Shown here piece by piece: positions 1 to 10,546 of a stretch of DNA of 64,000 bases. Each line of letters opens with the position of its first letter. The first letter of the stretch is position 1. The DNA comes from Latrodectus hesperus (taxonomy: Eukaryota; Arthropoda; Arachnida; Araneae; Theridiidae). Below the pieces are notes generated by a model. It had not been told where the DNA came from and did not search any database. It saw only the letters and a program-made list of their open reading frames with translations. The translations under genes were made by a program, and so were the position numbers. The DNA is taken from assembly GCA_037975125.1 (NCBI GenBank), contig CM075860.1, positions 22,649,274-22,713,273 of the forward strand, given 5' to 3'.

Positions 1-191
1 TAATTCACGTTATTTAATTTTGCAGCAAATGTAAATATTTCCATGCTCGTGTTTAATATAGTTTATTATCGTGTTTAATAAAAGAATATACTTGCTTATG
101 ATAAATATTGCTTAAATGAAATGAGGTTTACATTCAAGGGAAATATTAACACATTTAAGGTGATAAGAATTAAAAATCCTCTCTTGGACAT

Positions 192-949
192 CTTCTTCTT
201 CTTCTTAAGGTTGAGTTTGTATGTCATTGGCACCTCTGCTTTAATCAGCATTTTGTACCTTTAACTCCAAACCCAATGTTTCCTAGTTCCAGTTACTCGG
301 GTCACCCACTTTATTGATAAAGTCCGATAACCCTATAATGGAGTCTTGGTGTAACTCTCTAGTATGAATAATGTCGAAAGAAGTTTATCTAGGGAGGGCA
401 AGAGCCTCGCATTCGTAAATGATATGCTTGGTCGTTTCCTCTTGCGTATAACATTTTCTGCAGATAGGGTCTTGCTGAAACAGTCCCATTTTATGGAGGC
501 GTTTTCTGAAATAGTAGTGCCCAGCTATGAAGCCTACGATGAAACGTATCTTCTGCCTAGAGCATCTAAGAATTTCAGAGGCAATCCTCGCTGATGATCC
601 ACAGATCATACTTTGAGCGTGGGTTTGACCAGGAGTGTTGAGCCAAGCTTCATACATCTTCCGTTTTTCCCATCTAAGAACATTGGTTTTGCGGTCTTCA
701 AATGGATCCCACAAAAAGGTTCTGCACCAATGGGAACAAAAGACGATCCTTGTTTAGCAAGCTCATCTGCCCTTTCAATACTTCGATACCTTTGTGCCCT
801 GGCACCCATTAAAGGATCACCTTGTTTCTAGTTGCCAGTTCTGTAAAAAGGTTTCTACATTCCAAAATCATTTTAGATTTGATTTCGAAAGAATTAAGCG
901 CTTTTAAAGTGGCTTGACTGTCACTAAAAATGAGAATCCACTTACCGTC
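192..949 (-). mobile_element. LINE-A copy 1: 5'-truncated non-LTR retrotransposon
   Basis: On the minus strand this reads from part of an RNase H domain through a Cys/His C-terminal region, a stop and a short 3' UTR ending in an (AAG)n-type tail (seen as cttcttcttcttcttaagg near 192-210). The 12-bp sequence tctcttggacat occurs exactly at 180-191 and 950-961, so the insertion is delimited by a perfect target-site duplication. The element is therefore truncated at its 5' end inside the RNase H domain, as is usual for target-primed reverse transcription. Two further copies of the family lie at 46484-47360 and 60983-61881. The exact duplication suggests a moderately recent insertion, although the coding part is already frameshifted. 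Confidence 0.88.
283..949 (-). pseudogene. LINE-A ORF2 C-terminal remnant (RNase H plus Cys/His tail)
   Basis: This is the 3' part of a non-LTR retrotransposon polyprotein. Reading the minus strand, the pieces are SDSQATLKAL (RNase H core with its Asp), then WVPGHKGIE, then ADELAKQGSSFVPIGAEPFCG (about 790-700), then a region with MYEAWLNTPGQTHA and SEILRCSRQKIR. The last block is a Cys/His motif, CRKCYTQEETTKHIIYECEA, followed near 283 by a stop after GDPSNWN. The order and motifs match arthropod non-LTR elements that carry RNase H downstream of reverse transcriptase. At least three frames are needed to follow the homology, so there are frameshifts near 810 and 700 as well as an internal stop. 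The reverse transcriptase and endonuclease domains are absent because of 5' truncation. It cannot be functional. Confidence 0.85.
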
Positions 950-961
950 TCTCTTGGACAT

Positions 962-1791
962 AAGGAACTTGCTTTGATAAATAAAACACAAGTCTTCATT
1001 TCTTAACAACAAAATATTTGATTTAAACTGAATTCGGGTAGCATTTTAAGCAGTTATTTAACTTACGAATTTCATCTAAAAATGGATTAGCTTTGATATG
1101 TAAAAATTAAGAAATAATCGAATATGAACACTATAAGCGAATCGAATAACGAAAAACGTAATAAATATTTGTTTGGATTAATTAAAGGATTTAACTGTAC
1201 ACTATTAAATCATTGATAACAAATGAAATTTTTATCCTGTAACAAGACACTGAATGAAAACAAGCAGCTACTTTCTTTCCAGGGACTTCATTCTTTCAGT
1301 TAAAGACAACGTTGATGCAAACAATGCTTATTTTGAAAATATCTAACAGCATGTTTCTGGTCTTGATTGCTTTGATTCTGAGAGAGAGAGAAAAGGAAGA
1401 AATTTTGATGTGGCAGTCTTACCTGATAGATTGAAAATTAAGTTAGACTTAGAGAATTAAATACACTTCAATTATTTTTTATTTTATCGATGCTTAATTA
1501 GACGATGCATAAGCTAAATGAATAAAAGTTGTATAATGAAAAGAAAAATAAATCAGATGTTAAAAATGCTTCATTAAAACTATCTAGAGTCAATCTATGA
1601 TTTTTTGAGGGTGAGTAAACTTATAGATCTCCTTTAGCAGACGTTGGACTAAGAGATTGTGATACATTGCTTCTTAACAAAGTAATATTTTACAAGTTAA
1701 TGTTTTAAAAGAAATTGTTTTCTAGTGTGGGCATGAAAAATTTTTGATTTCAAATTAAACCTAAAATTAAGAGTGTTACCTTTTAAATCAA
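962..1791. other. AT-rich interval without recognised genes
   Basis: I see no coding signal, tRNA-like head or TIR in this stretch. A short (GA) run lies near 1380-1391. Confidence 0.5.
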
Positions 1792-2101
1792 GCCGACCGA
1801 TGTCTGAGTGTTTAGCGCTCCTGACTACTGAGCTGTGGGTCCTGGGTTCGAATCCCGGTTCGGGCATGTATGTTACTTTCCTTCTCTGTTCTCTCTGTAT
1901 TTCTCTATTCTTTCTTCCGTGATGATGTATGAATGTGGCCCACCCTATAAACGGGTTTGTGGTGGTATGACGCGGGTAACGCTACTCGCCTCCGTGACTT
2001 GGTTCACAGGTGCCCGCTGGGTAACGACAAATGAGTAGCAATTTCTGGCCTTGTTGTGGCATAGGGTTCATCCCTCATGTGTCCGCCGTTGGAAAAAAAA
2101 A
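1792..2101 (+). mobile_element. SINE-A copy 1 (tRNA-derived)
   Basis: This roughly 300-bp element begins with a tRNA-like head (ccgaccgatgtctgagtg, then a B-box-like gggttcgaatcccgg). A pyrimidine-rich stretch, the core caccctataaacggg and a body ending ccgccgttgg plus an A-tract follow. The A/B-box layout implies transcription by RNA polymerase III from an internal promoter. The 67-aa reading frame inside it is simply SINE sequence read through. Six other copies occur in the window, at 4798, 11184, 11558, 11924, 14742 and 50334. Confidence 0.9.
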
Positions 2102-2454
2102 CTTTTAAATAAATTACTAATAATTTTAAAGAACTGTATATTTTTATTATTGTTTTTTTTTTCCTTTTACTTTAAAATTTTGCCATCACTGTTCCAATAT
2201 TCAAATAAATTAATGTATAACCAAACCTCATGTTTAATGCAATAGACATACAAAGTCGATACAGTGGCCAGCAAATTTGTCGACCAAATTTCGCATTCGC
2301 GATTTTGATATTTGACCATATATATTATACTGTCTATTTAAATAAAATTATTATTTTGTTTGTTCGTATAATTTTTAAATGATGTTGATTAGAGAATTCT
2401 AGAATGGGATGGAATGAAACTTAGTTCTCAACATCTTTGGCTTAATCACCGGTT

Positions 2455-2600
2455 TCTAGAAAGAAACTTCGAAGTTTTGGCTACAGAATATGTAGTTAAA
2501 TTATTAGTACTTATATGAACTCACTGTAAAGTTTCTCTATCGTAATGCACAGTCTTTCGGAACTTTGCTCGCTTCAAGAATGAGATTTCTCCCTCCCTTT
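2455..2600 (+). repeat. Diverged dispersed repeat, inverted partner at 6450-6605
   Basis: The segment from acttcgaagttttgg through ggaactttgctcgcttcaag matches the reverse complement of about 6450-6605. Shared blocks include gaactcac, cgtaatgca/cgatgcaagg and ctttgctcgcttcaag/ctctgttcgcttcaag. Divergence is substantial. I do not recognise the family. Confidence 0.6.
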
Positions 2601-3141
2601 CAAAATCATATCTAAATGAGGAGTTAAAAATATATGAGCAGTATCGCATCTCACCTCCTTCCTACATTCAATTAATGTAACTTTAAAATATATTATTTTT
2701 TTCTGATTTTTAAAAATTATTTATTTATGCTTTATGCAACGAAAGCGCTTGCATTTTTTCCCGGCCCTCTCTGACTGAAAATGCATTCAAAAACAGATGA
2801 AAAATGTACCGAATTCAACGCATAATATCTTTGTAATTAAAAAAATTTACTTCTATATACCTCAATCAAAAAGTTAGTAGCAGGTGTATATTTTCATGGT
2901 GTAACAAAGTGTGTTTTGAATGATGTTAAATAAGTGCTAAACATCCTATTGGCATCTAGTTCAATACTTCCAAGTTCTCATCTGAAAACCGCGGTGCGAG
3001 AAAACTGGCGACATTTGTGCACTGGCAACTTATAGACTTCTCAGCTTAGAAATATTTGACCAGTGCAAGAACCTGATGTCTTTGATAGAGCAATTCTTTA
3101 CCTAAATCCCCGTTGAAATAAATGAAATAAATATCAACTTA
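2601..3141. other. AT-rich interval without recognised genes
   Basis: Non-coding in all frames by inspection. It ends at the TA that flanks the Tigger-like element. Confidence 0.5.
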
Positions 3142-3982
3142 CAGTTATCCCCTGTATAACACGGTATGTTAGACCGCATGGTATGAAAACGCGTTGTACG
3201 ACCATTCTCATAAAACGCGCTCGTATAATCTCGTATAACACGTTACATACAAATAATTCACGTTTAACTTTTTTAAAGGGGTGTTCCTTGTTGTTGTTTC
3301 TTATCCTCAATGTCTGATGGAGTCAGACAAGATCCAGGAGCCCGTTGACTGTAAGGAAGTCGAAGACTAGGAGAGGATTGCTAAAGAAATCCTCCTTGGA
3401 GAGACCCATGCAATTCAAAAGGTGCTCAGGAGAGGCCTGATGACTTTGGCACTTGGTGCAGGTGACGAAGGTTTTCCTGCCCTCGTTGTAAGTGAGGCAC
3501 TAGAAGTGACCACTAGCAAATCTTGAGAGAGAAGTCCGGGTACGTCTGTCACAAGGAAGGTCAAGGGACAAACCCGGTTTTGATCCCTTGTAGCAATCAT
3601 GGATAGGGGTTTTAAAAGGGTTTAAATCGAATATTAAGGGGAAAATATGTTATGAACTAAATATCTACATTTTATTAAAATGAAATTAAAAACATTTTAA
3701 ATAAAAAAAAACTGATACAAATATAACTAAAAACACTCATTTTGAAATACATTAAATAATTCCAAGAATCGTTTTATTACGTGCTTATTCACTGTAGGAA
3801 CTATCTGAAATAACGTTCCATCAACAACTGTTCTCCGTAGATTTTGTTCAAATTTCAGTAATATAATTTAATTTCATTTTATAAGAACACAATTGACACA
3901 ATGTGCAAACGCACGCGAAATGGAGTGTGAACTGTACAAATCCTTATAAATTTGGCAGTACAGTGTTATAGGGGGAATACTG
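3142..3982. mobile_element. Pogo/Tigger-like TIR element (non-autonomous), with nested LINE
   Basis: The left end cagttatcccctgtataac and the reverse complement of the right end, cagtattccccctataac, form imperfect terminal inverted repeats of about 24 bp. Both ends are flanked by TA (3140-3141 and 3983-3984), the target duplication of Tc1/mariner/pogo elements. The CAG terminus resembles pogo/Tigger ends. The motif tataacac recurs in the left subterminal region. No transposase remains. A LINE-B fragment at about 3289-3608 is inserted inside, so the TIR element itself is only about 520 bp and is older than that insertion. The superfamily assignment rests on the termini alone. Confidence 0.65.
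3289..3608 (-). mobile_element. LINE-B copy 1: 3' end fragment nested in the TIR element
   Basis: The minus strand encodes a decayed C-terminus of a non-LTR retrotransposon (about TKCQSHQASPEHLLNC, then LSKEDFFSNPLLVFDFLTVN) and ends in a (CAA)n tail, seen as ttgttgttg near 3289. Two related fragments lie at 43774-43954 and about 44960-45215. The similar flanks tttttaaaggggtg (near 3276) and ttttaaaagggt (near 3610) may be a diverged target-site duplication. Only the 3' end is present. Confidence 0.7.
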
Positions 3983-3984
3983 TA

Positions 3985-4797
3985 CATGTCTAAATTGAAC
4001 TGCAATATGAAATGGGAAAACTGCAATATGCAAAATAATTATGCAACTATTAAAATTCCTTTAATTGAAAAAAGGAAATTAAGTTATTGTTAGAATATTT
4101 TGTGTAAAAACATTCTTTTAAATTTAAGAAATTGAAATGCTTTTAAAATTATATTTCAAAAAAGTGTGTCGGTTTCCCGCGGCTTTGTTGCAATGCAATG
4201 TTTTTCAGAGAGTTTAGTCCTGCGTTTCATCTCACAATCACGGTTTAAGAAAGAGATAAATGTTGAATATATGACATCTGCAATCACACTTTAGGACCGC
4301 GCTCTAGGGTTTTTTTCGGGGTTTCCTCCTTTCAAATACTTTCAATGTTTTTTTTTTCTTTTTTTTTAATTCAAACATAAATTTATTTAGAAGCTGTATT
4401 GTGGATTTTTCAGACTAAATTTTGTAAAACTGTTACACAAATTAGATAGTTAACATAATTAATGTCTAAGAACTCACAAAATTATAATTTAATAATAAAT
4501 TTCAGCAATATAGCATCTACATTCTTGCTATAGGACACAGTTTCTCTAAAAAATTATCTCGCAAAAGGCGATTTACGTGGTTTAGTTAAAACAATGCTTT
4601 AAGATATTTACTAAACTTTGAAAAAATTGAGTTGCCTGTAAAGCTAATTTTATTGGAAAACATCTCTATATATATTGGTATTTCTATCACAGTTCTAGGC
4701 ATTAAATATTTTAGTTAGAATTACGTCATATAGAAACAGAATCCTAAATCTTATAATTATGTGCAAGTTTTTATTACTTCACCAATATTGATACTTT
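3985..4797. other. AT-rich interval without recognised genes
   Basis: Low-complexity T- and A-rich runs. A slightly GC-richer patch at about 4165-4335 has no open frame or repeat signature that I recognise. Confidence 0.45.
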
Positions 4798-5107
4798 GCC
4801 GACCGATGGCTGATTGGTTAGCGCTCCTGACTTCTGAGCTGTGGGTCCTGCGTTCGAATCCTGGTTTGGGCATGGATGTTACTTTCTTTCTCTGTTCTTT
4901 CTGTGTTTTTTTGTCCTTTCTTCCGTGATGATGTATGAATGTGGCCCACCCTATAAACTGGTTTGTGGTGGTATGGCGCGGGTAACGCTACTCGCCTCCG
5001 TGACTTGGTTCACAGGTGCCCGCTGGGTAACCACAAATGAGTAGCAGTTTCTGGTCTGTTGTGGCATAGGGCTCAACCCTCATGTGCCCGCCGTTGGAAA
5101 AAAAATA
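4798..5107 (+). mobile_element. SINE-A copy 2 (tRNA-derived)
   Basis: Near full-length copy: head gccgaccgatggctgattgg, B-box region cgttcgaatcctgg, core caccctataaac, and 3' end ccgccgttgg with an A-tract of about 8. Closely similar to copy 1 along its whole length. Confidence 0.9.
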
Positions 5108-5550
5108 TTGATATATTTCCTTAGAAGTTGCATGCTTAGGTGTTAAGGATTTACTTTTTCTCTAATTTACTCCTTTTAACGAAAAATTTTATTTTACGAA
5201 ATATTTCAATGATCTATTTATGAATCAAACAAATTTATTTGACCACAGAAATTTATGAAAAATGATGGTATAAATTTGATAAAAAAGGGGGAAATAAACA
5301 TCGATTCTAATGTTCATAGTAAATGAAAAATTATTTTACTATAGATAAATTCTTTGAATATTACTAAAATTCCTTATAACAAAAAATATGCATTCTTATT
5401 TTGCATAGTATTTCATAAATTTAGATTTAGTGAGAGTGAATGTAAGTAAAAATGAATCTTGGTTGATTTGTCCAGGTTTTAGAAAATTTCAAATAACATT
5501 CTAAAATTTTTTATTCATTTGTAACTTCGAAATTCGTTAAACATCAAGGA

Positions 5551-5790
5551 TTTTGAAGTTTATACTCAGATTACAAACTTTTTCCTAAAGAATTAAGTTC
5601 ATTATTTTGATATAAATGTGACTAGCTTTCTCTTTCACTTCAAGTGAAAAAGTTACCTTGAGGCTTATAACTCATATTAGCAACTTTTTCCTTAAGAATT
5701 AAATTCATTATTTTCATTTAAATATGACGAACTGTCTCTTTCATTTCAAGTGAAAGAGTTACTTTGAGGTTTATGACTCAGATTAGGCTT
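5551..5790 (+). repeat. Diverged tandem duplication, unit about 110 bp
   Basis: Two adjacent units share the order actcagatta/actcatatta, ctttttcct..agaattaa, ttcattatttt and ttcaagtgaaa..agttac. A partial third start follows (tgaggtttatgactcagatta). Each unit contains a short palindrome centred on ttcacttcaagtgaa (perfect in the first unit, decayed in the second). The region is non-coding. Confidence 0.7.
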
Positions 5791-6449
5791 TTTCTTAGTC
5801 ACATTTAAATCTAGACAATCTAAGTATACCTTGATTTCAAGGAATAATTGACACAGGAAAAACATTTACGATATTCACTAATTGATTAGCGTTATTCAAA
5901 ATATTATTTTTAGTCACAGATGATGCCGCCTCACACAGGGATCATTGAGTAACAACCTGACAGATTAGCGCAAGTTCCTTCTGTTCAGGTTTGAATCACA
6001 TAGTGAGCATAGATATTTGTAATGGCCTCGCATCCCTTTTAAACTATTAAAAAGTGCCAAACAAACCAATCCTCACATATGAATCAGCTAGAAACAAATC
6101 CAAAAAGATGCAGAATGCTTAAAAATTCTCATCATCATTCAAAATTAATAAATACGTTAACAGGATTACACTTTTTGATTTCACTCTATTTAATTTCTTA
6201 TAGATGGCACATTAGAGAAGGCGGAAGCACGTTCACTGCAGAGAAAAATACTTTTCAATTATTCAAAAAAAACTTTCTTTAACTGTTCAAAACATATAAA
6301 AGGAAATCATAAAGGAGGAATGGATGTCTTAAATATTTTGTCTCTACTTTAAATTTTTATCCATAGTCTACAATCGTCAACAATCAATTGAGAAAAAGTA
6401 AGCTTCTTTTTCTCAATATCCATAGTTAACAATCAAATGAGAAAGAAAA
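5791..6449. other. AT-rich interval with a weak tRNA-head-like trace
   Basis: Around 5925-6060 there is a run ending caggtttgaatcac that faintly resembles a SINE B-box, but no body can be matched. A 67-aa frame at 6079-6282 shows no recognisable domain. Confidence 0.35.
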
Positions 6450-6605
6450 TTAAGCGTCCCTTCTTGAAGCGAACAGAGTTCCTGAGCACCTTGCATCGTA
6501 ACATTGTAAAGTGCTAGTGAGTTCTTATTAGTATTGCTAGTGTTTAAATTAATTACAAATACTGTCATCAAAATTTCGAAATAAAATGCAGTTTATAGTT
6601 TAAGT
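6450..6605 (-). repeat. Inverted partner of the repeat at 2455-2600
   Basis: The reverse complement aligns with the earlier segment with moderate divergence (see the entry at 2455). The two lie about 4 kb apart in opposite orientation. Confidence 0.6.
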
Positions 6606-8052
6606 TCTAAAACGAAATAATAAATGAAAATCTTGATCTAACTGTTAGTCCACACTAGGTTGAATCCTTATCCAAATCTGAAATCCGAATGTCTTAATGT
6701 GATGTTCTTCTGAGTTCAATCCAGGGCAAAATATCGATAAACAAACAATGTAAAGGCTCTACTCAGCAATGACAAAATAAATGGAGGCAATAGGAGATTT
6801 ATTATAAAACATTGTGAATAGTTTGAAGGTTTACGAAGCTCGTACACTTGAAATTAACTTTAATCTGTAGATTTTTTTATTGAATATTTATTAAAATTCC
6901 TTGCAATGAAGATATCAACTTTAAATCAATATTTACCATAATATATAAATATGGCGGTATACGGATACGCACTCTTGCAAAGGCAAATTAAATGATAAAA
7001 GTAAAAATCGGTATCAATTTATTATCTTATTTCAAAAATATTTCTTAGGAATTATTTCATAAAGAAATTATCTATAATCTGAAAAATCAAAATAATTATA
7101 ATTTATTTTCTTACTTTTAGTGAGATAAGCTAATGAGAACAAATTTTCTTTCTTATAAGGAAATCTGTTTATTGTGTATTATAAAATTATTATTTTCTCC
7201 AAAAATAATATAATAATTGACTTTTTCTGTTAACGTGCTTTTAATTTGAAAAAAGGATTCGTTTTTATAGGTAGAGTTATTTTATTTTCCAAAACTTTTA
7301 GTGCGTGTGTTGGTAGCACATGCTCCAAGTTTTAATAAATATCTAATAGGCTTATTCAAAAGAATATTAACATCAAGTAACTTTTACGCAAATAGATTCA
7401 AACTTAGGGCACAGTGGCACGCATATGGAATGACTTACTGTTAAAGTTGTCGTCACTTTCTCTGTGTGCAGAAATAGGAGGATGGTTGATTGCTTTGGTT
7501 TATTAGTCGTCAATGGTCATTGGTCTGAAATAGGTGGAATACACCAGTTGCAACCAGCCATTAGAAATTAATAAAAAGATTAAAGCTTACATTAAACTAT
7601 AAAGAGAAGCCTGGTTATATTAAATCTCTCCTCAGTCTATTATAATTGGTTCAATAAGTGTTCTTGAATAAAATATCAAGCATTCGTTAAATTTCCTGTA
7701 ATTCAATTTAAAGGAATTTTTCTTAAACATGAATAAGGAAATAATATTCCTCATATTTTGGTCTTCAATTAGGATGAGTCAACTAAAAGGATTAGTCACT
7801 GTTTGGCTGCGATTTGATGGTCACAGCGATGCTCTCATTACAAAGTAGTGAGTTCCATACCTGACTCAACAGAAGATCTGTTTGTTCACTAATGACGAAG
7901 GAGACATGCAAACTAGTGTGTGTGGGGGTAAAATGATCTGTAAATGATCTTCAAGTAAAATGATCTGTTGAAAAATAGCTTTAAGTTTTCTGTTCGTTTC
8001 CCTCTTCCAAAGCATCTACAGCTGTCTTTCTAACAGTGTGTTATACTATGTT
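6606..8052. other. AT-rich interval without recognised genes
   Basis: No supported gene. A degenerate block near 7790-7920 (tagtgagttccatacctgac) looks slightly like a SINE-D head but is too decayed to call. Confidence 0.4.
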
Positions 8053-8338
8053 AGTTGTTGTTTTGACGTGTGCCAGCCAGGTTGGCAATATGGGGTGCGC
8101 TGCTCCACTTTTCCTACTGAACCCTATTTAGGTGTGGAGTCCGACTTCCTCAGTACACACTTGCCATAAGGACCCACTTATAGAGTAGGCAACCATTCAC
8201 AACACATTCATACAAGGAAATGACAAAGACAGGATAGATAGAGAGAGAAAGTACATCCATGCCCGAACCAGGATTCGAACCCAGGACCTCCCTATTCGCA
8301 GTCAGACACGCTGACCACTAGAAAGGACTGGCCACTAG
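8053..8338 (-). mobile_element. SINE-B copy 1 (tRNA-derived)
   Basis: The minus strand carries the head (ctagtggtcagcgtgtctga, then a ggttcgaatcc B-box), the pyrimidine-rich Tctatctatcctgtctttg zone, the caccaaaatagggttcag-like body and the 3' signature gctggcacacg. Near full length. A (TA)n tract begins just beyond its 5' end. Confidence 0.85.
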
Positions 8339-8340
8339 AC

Positions 8341-8345
<5 letters not shown>

Positions 8346-8424
<79 letters not shown>
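8346..8424. repeat. (TA)n microsatellite 1
   Basis: About 79 bp of uninterrupted TA repeats next to the 5' end of SINE-B copy 1. Confidence 0.97.
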
Positions 8425-8429
<5 letters not shown>

Positions 8430-9946
8430 TTGAAACGTATATTATATTTATCTTAATATTGTAAAACCATAAGATTTTTAATTAATCACTTTTCAGGAAT
8501 GAAAAGTAAGTGAATTATTTACGTTTCCATTGAAAAAAATGATCTACTATTTCAATTGAAATAAATTAAGGTACCAAAATAATGAATTTATGTGTGAATA
8601 AAATGTTTTTAAAACTGAATTGAATTCGGATATATTTTTGAAAAACTCATTGAAACGGTGACAATTATAATGCACGAAAACAACTATGATATCATTTTTG
8701 AACTACGCGAGGTCAAATTTCTATTTACAGTAATTAATAAGATCAGTATTGATCACACCGAGGTTTACTAAAAACAGATCATTACATAATTTGAAGTCAT
8801 TTGTGAATTTTCATTGAACCCGATGCATTTTCTGACATTCAGATGAAGAGGAAAAATGAGTATGCTATACACACAGTGCAGATACCTCTTAGACATACAG
8901 CAATCCTAAAATTTAAGATTAGGGGATTTTAGTCTGAAGCCATTTTAAACACTTTACTTCTTCTTTTATAATTTTATTTTACTTCTAAACGTGATAAATG
9001 TTTCACTTGATATGACAATAAGGTTATACTTATACCAAGAAGAATGGAAAAATGGTTTATTATGGAGAAAATGAGTGAAAGACGCCCGTTAAAGTATGAA
9101 TTTCAGAATTTAAACGGAAGTTATTTTGTGCTTAAACTTATATTTCTACGATTTTATGCGATTGATCTATAAATGTGATATTTTTACGCTGCTTTATCAC
9201 AGTGAGAAATAAGCGCTATCAATGAAATACACCGATCGGCTTAAGAAAGGGTGAGAGGCTGATGAAAGGCAACGTAACTCAATTCTCTAAAAGTTTATTC
9301 AATTCCATTTCTGGTAGCACATGTGACATCTCAGGGAATTTCGTGAAGAGTCCAGAATGCTAAACAGCGTCTTGCAACTTACTCGTTCTCTGCTTTTTAT
9401 GGACTGGAAACGACCATTTGCCATATAAGGGTACGTCAACGGAATGTTAAACTTGAATTTTCTTGAAGATGTTCTTGTCTCCGTCTCATTCATCTGGAAA
9501 TCCAGAGATATTTTGTATTCGACTAATCCAATCTGATTCGAGAAATACTATTTGTTTTGAATGAACGATTCAATAAGTTCAATTGATATCGTTGCTGAAC
9601 TGTTTCGGATATTACAATGAACACGTAGTAATTGCTTTATATGTTGTAAAAACTCCTATTTTAAAATTTCCAGCAATTTTTGTACATCTTTTCGTCGGTA
9701 AAAAAATCTATAAATTGTTTTCATTTTTTTTCTAAAAAATGCTTCGATGAGTCCGATAAAGATTCATATTTATTTCTCTCAGACGACGTAATGAACGTAA
9801 AGTGTACGCAATGCTTCTCCTTAAATATGAGTTATTAAAGACATGCTTAAGATATGCTATTGAAAACGGCGAATAATATTTGGTGCCCGTTTGTTTGTAA
9901 TCAATCCATAACTTTCTAAGCAGGAACATATGGAACAATGGAACAT
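8425..9946. other. Gene-free interval; slightly less AT-rich around 9170-9530
   Basis: Two 64-68-aa minus-strand frames (9299-9493, 9732-9938) have no motif that I recognise. The patch at 9170-9530 is more complex than its surroundings and could be non-coding functional or old repeat sequence. I cannot decide. Confidence 0.35.
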
Positions 9947-10026
9947 TAAATTATTTAATAATAGTAGTTGTGCAATTCAAACATTTCATAATTTTAATTA
10001 TGCAACTACTATTATTAAATAATTTA
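9947..10026. repeat. Perfect 24-bp inverted repeat (hairpin)
   Basis: The arm at 9947-9970 (taaattatttaataatagta...) is exactly complementary to 10003-10026, with a 32-bp spacer. The arms are AT-rich. There is no coding context, and the sequence could extrude as a cruciform. Confidence 0.85.
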
Positions 10027-10088
10027 AGTAAATTGTTCAATTTAATAAAATTATTCTTTCTAATTGGATTTCTTATTAAATATCGATT

Positions 10089-10370
10089 GCCGACCAACTT
10101 ATCTAGTGGTCGTACCTGACTACGGATAAGGAGGTCCTGGGTTTGAATCCCGGTTCGGGCATGGATGTACTTTTTCTCTCTATCTATCCTGTCTTTGTCC
10201 TTTCCTCTTATGAATGAGGAGTGAATGGTTGTCTACCCTATAAACGAGTCCCTATGGCATGTGTGTACTGAGGAAGTCGGACTCTTCACCAAAATAGGGT
10301 TCAATTGAAAAATTGGAGCAGCGCACCCCATATTGCCCGCCTGGCTGGCACACGACAATGAATGAATGAA
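10089..10370 (+). mobile_element. SINE-B copy 2 with 13-bp TSD
   Basis: Full-length SINE-B: head gccgaccaacttatctagtg, B-box gggtttgaatcccgg, core ctaccctataaacg, tail ggctggcacacgacaatgaatgaatgaa. It is bounded by ttaaatatcgatt at 10076-10088 and again at 10371-10383, an exact target-site duplication. The TSD fixes both element ends and shows what the original flank was, which matters for the copy at 28438. Confidence 0.93.
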
Positions 10371-10546
10371 TTAAATATCGATTTCACAAGGACGCTGATG
10401 CATCACATATCTTACCATTGCTATCAATGAATTTTGTGGACATTTCATAGTAATTAAGCATTATTCATTATGGTGTTTGTTAGAAGAATTGTCTAATTTT
10501 TGAAAAAATCCAGAAAATCGTCAATGCGATATTTGTTTTTAATGTT
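10371..10546 (+). repeat. 3' flank of SINE-B copy 2, duplicated at 28710-28886
   Basis: Beyond the TSD, about 175 bp (atttcacaaggacgc ... aatgcgatatttgttttt) is repeated with a few substitutions directly downstream of the SINE-B copy at 28438. Similarity stops at about 10546/28886. Upstream flanks of the two SINEs are not clearly similar. Confidence 0.85.

Noticed and set aside
1805..1862. tRNA-like sequences with good B-boxes at many positions
   Set aside because: Each is followed by a SINE body and often a TSD or A-tract. Acceptor-stem pairing and a CCA-ready 3' end are not evident, so I call no tRNA gene.
1835..2038. Small frames with MGPGFESRFGH... or ARWVTTNE, also at 4841, 11605, 11636, 12002, 50412 and 50460
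   Set aside because: They are read-through of SINE-A copies; the same peptides recur wherever the SINE lies.
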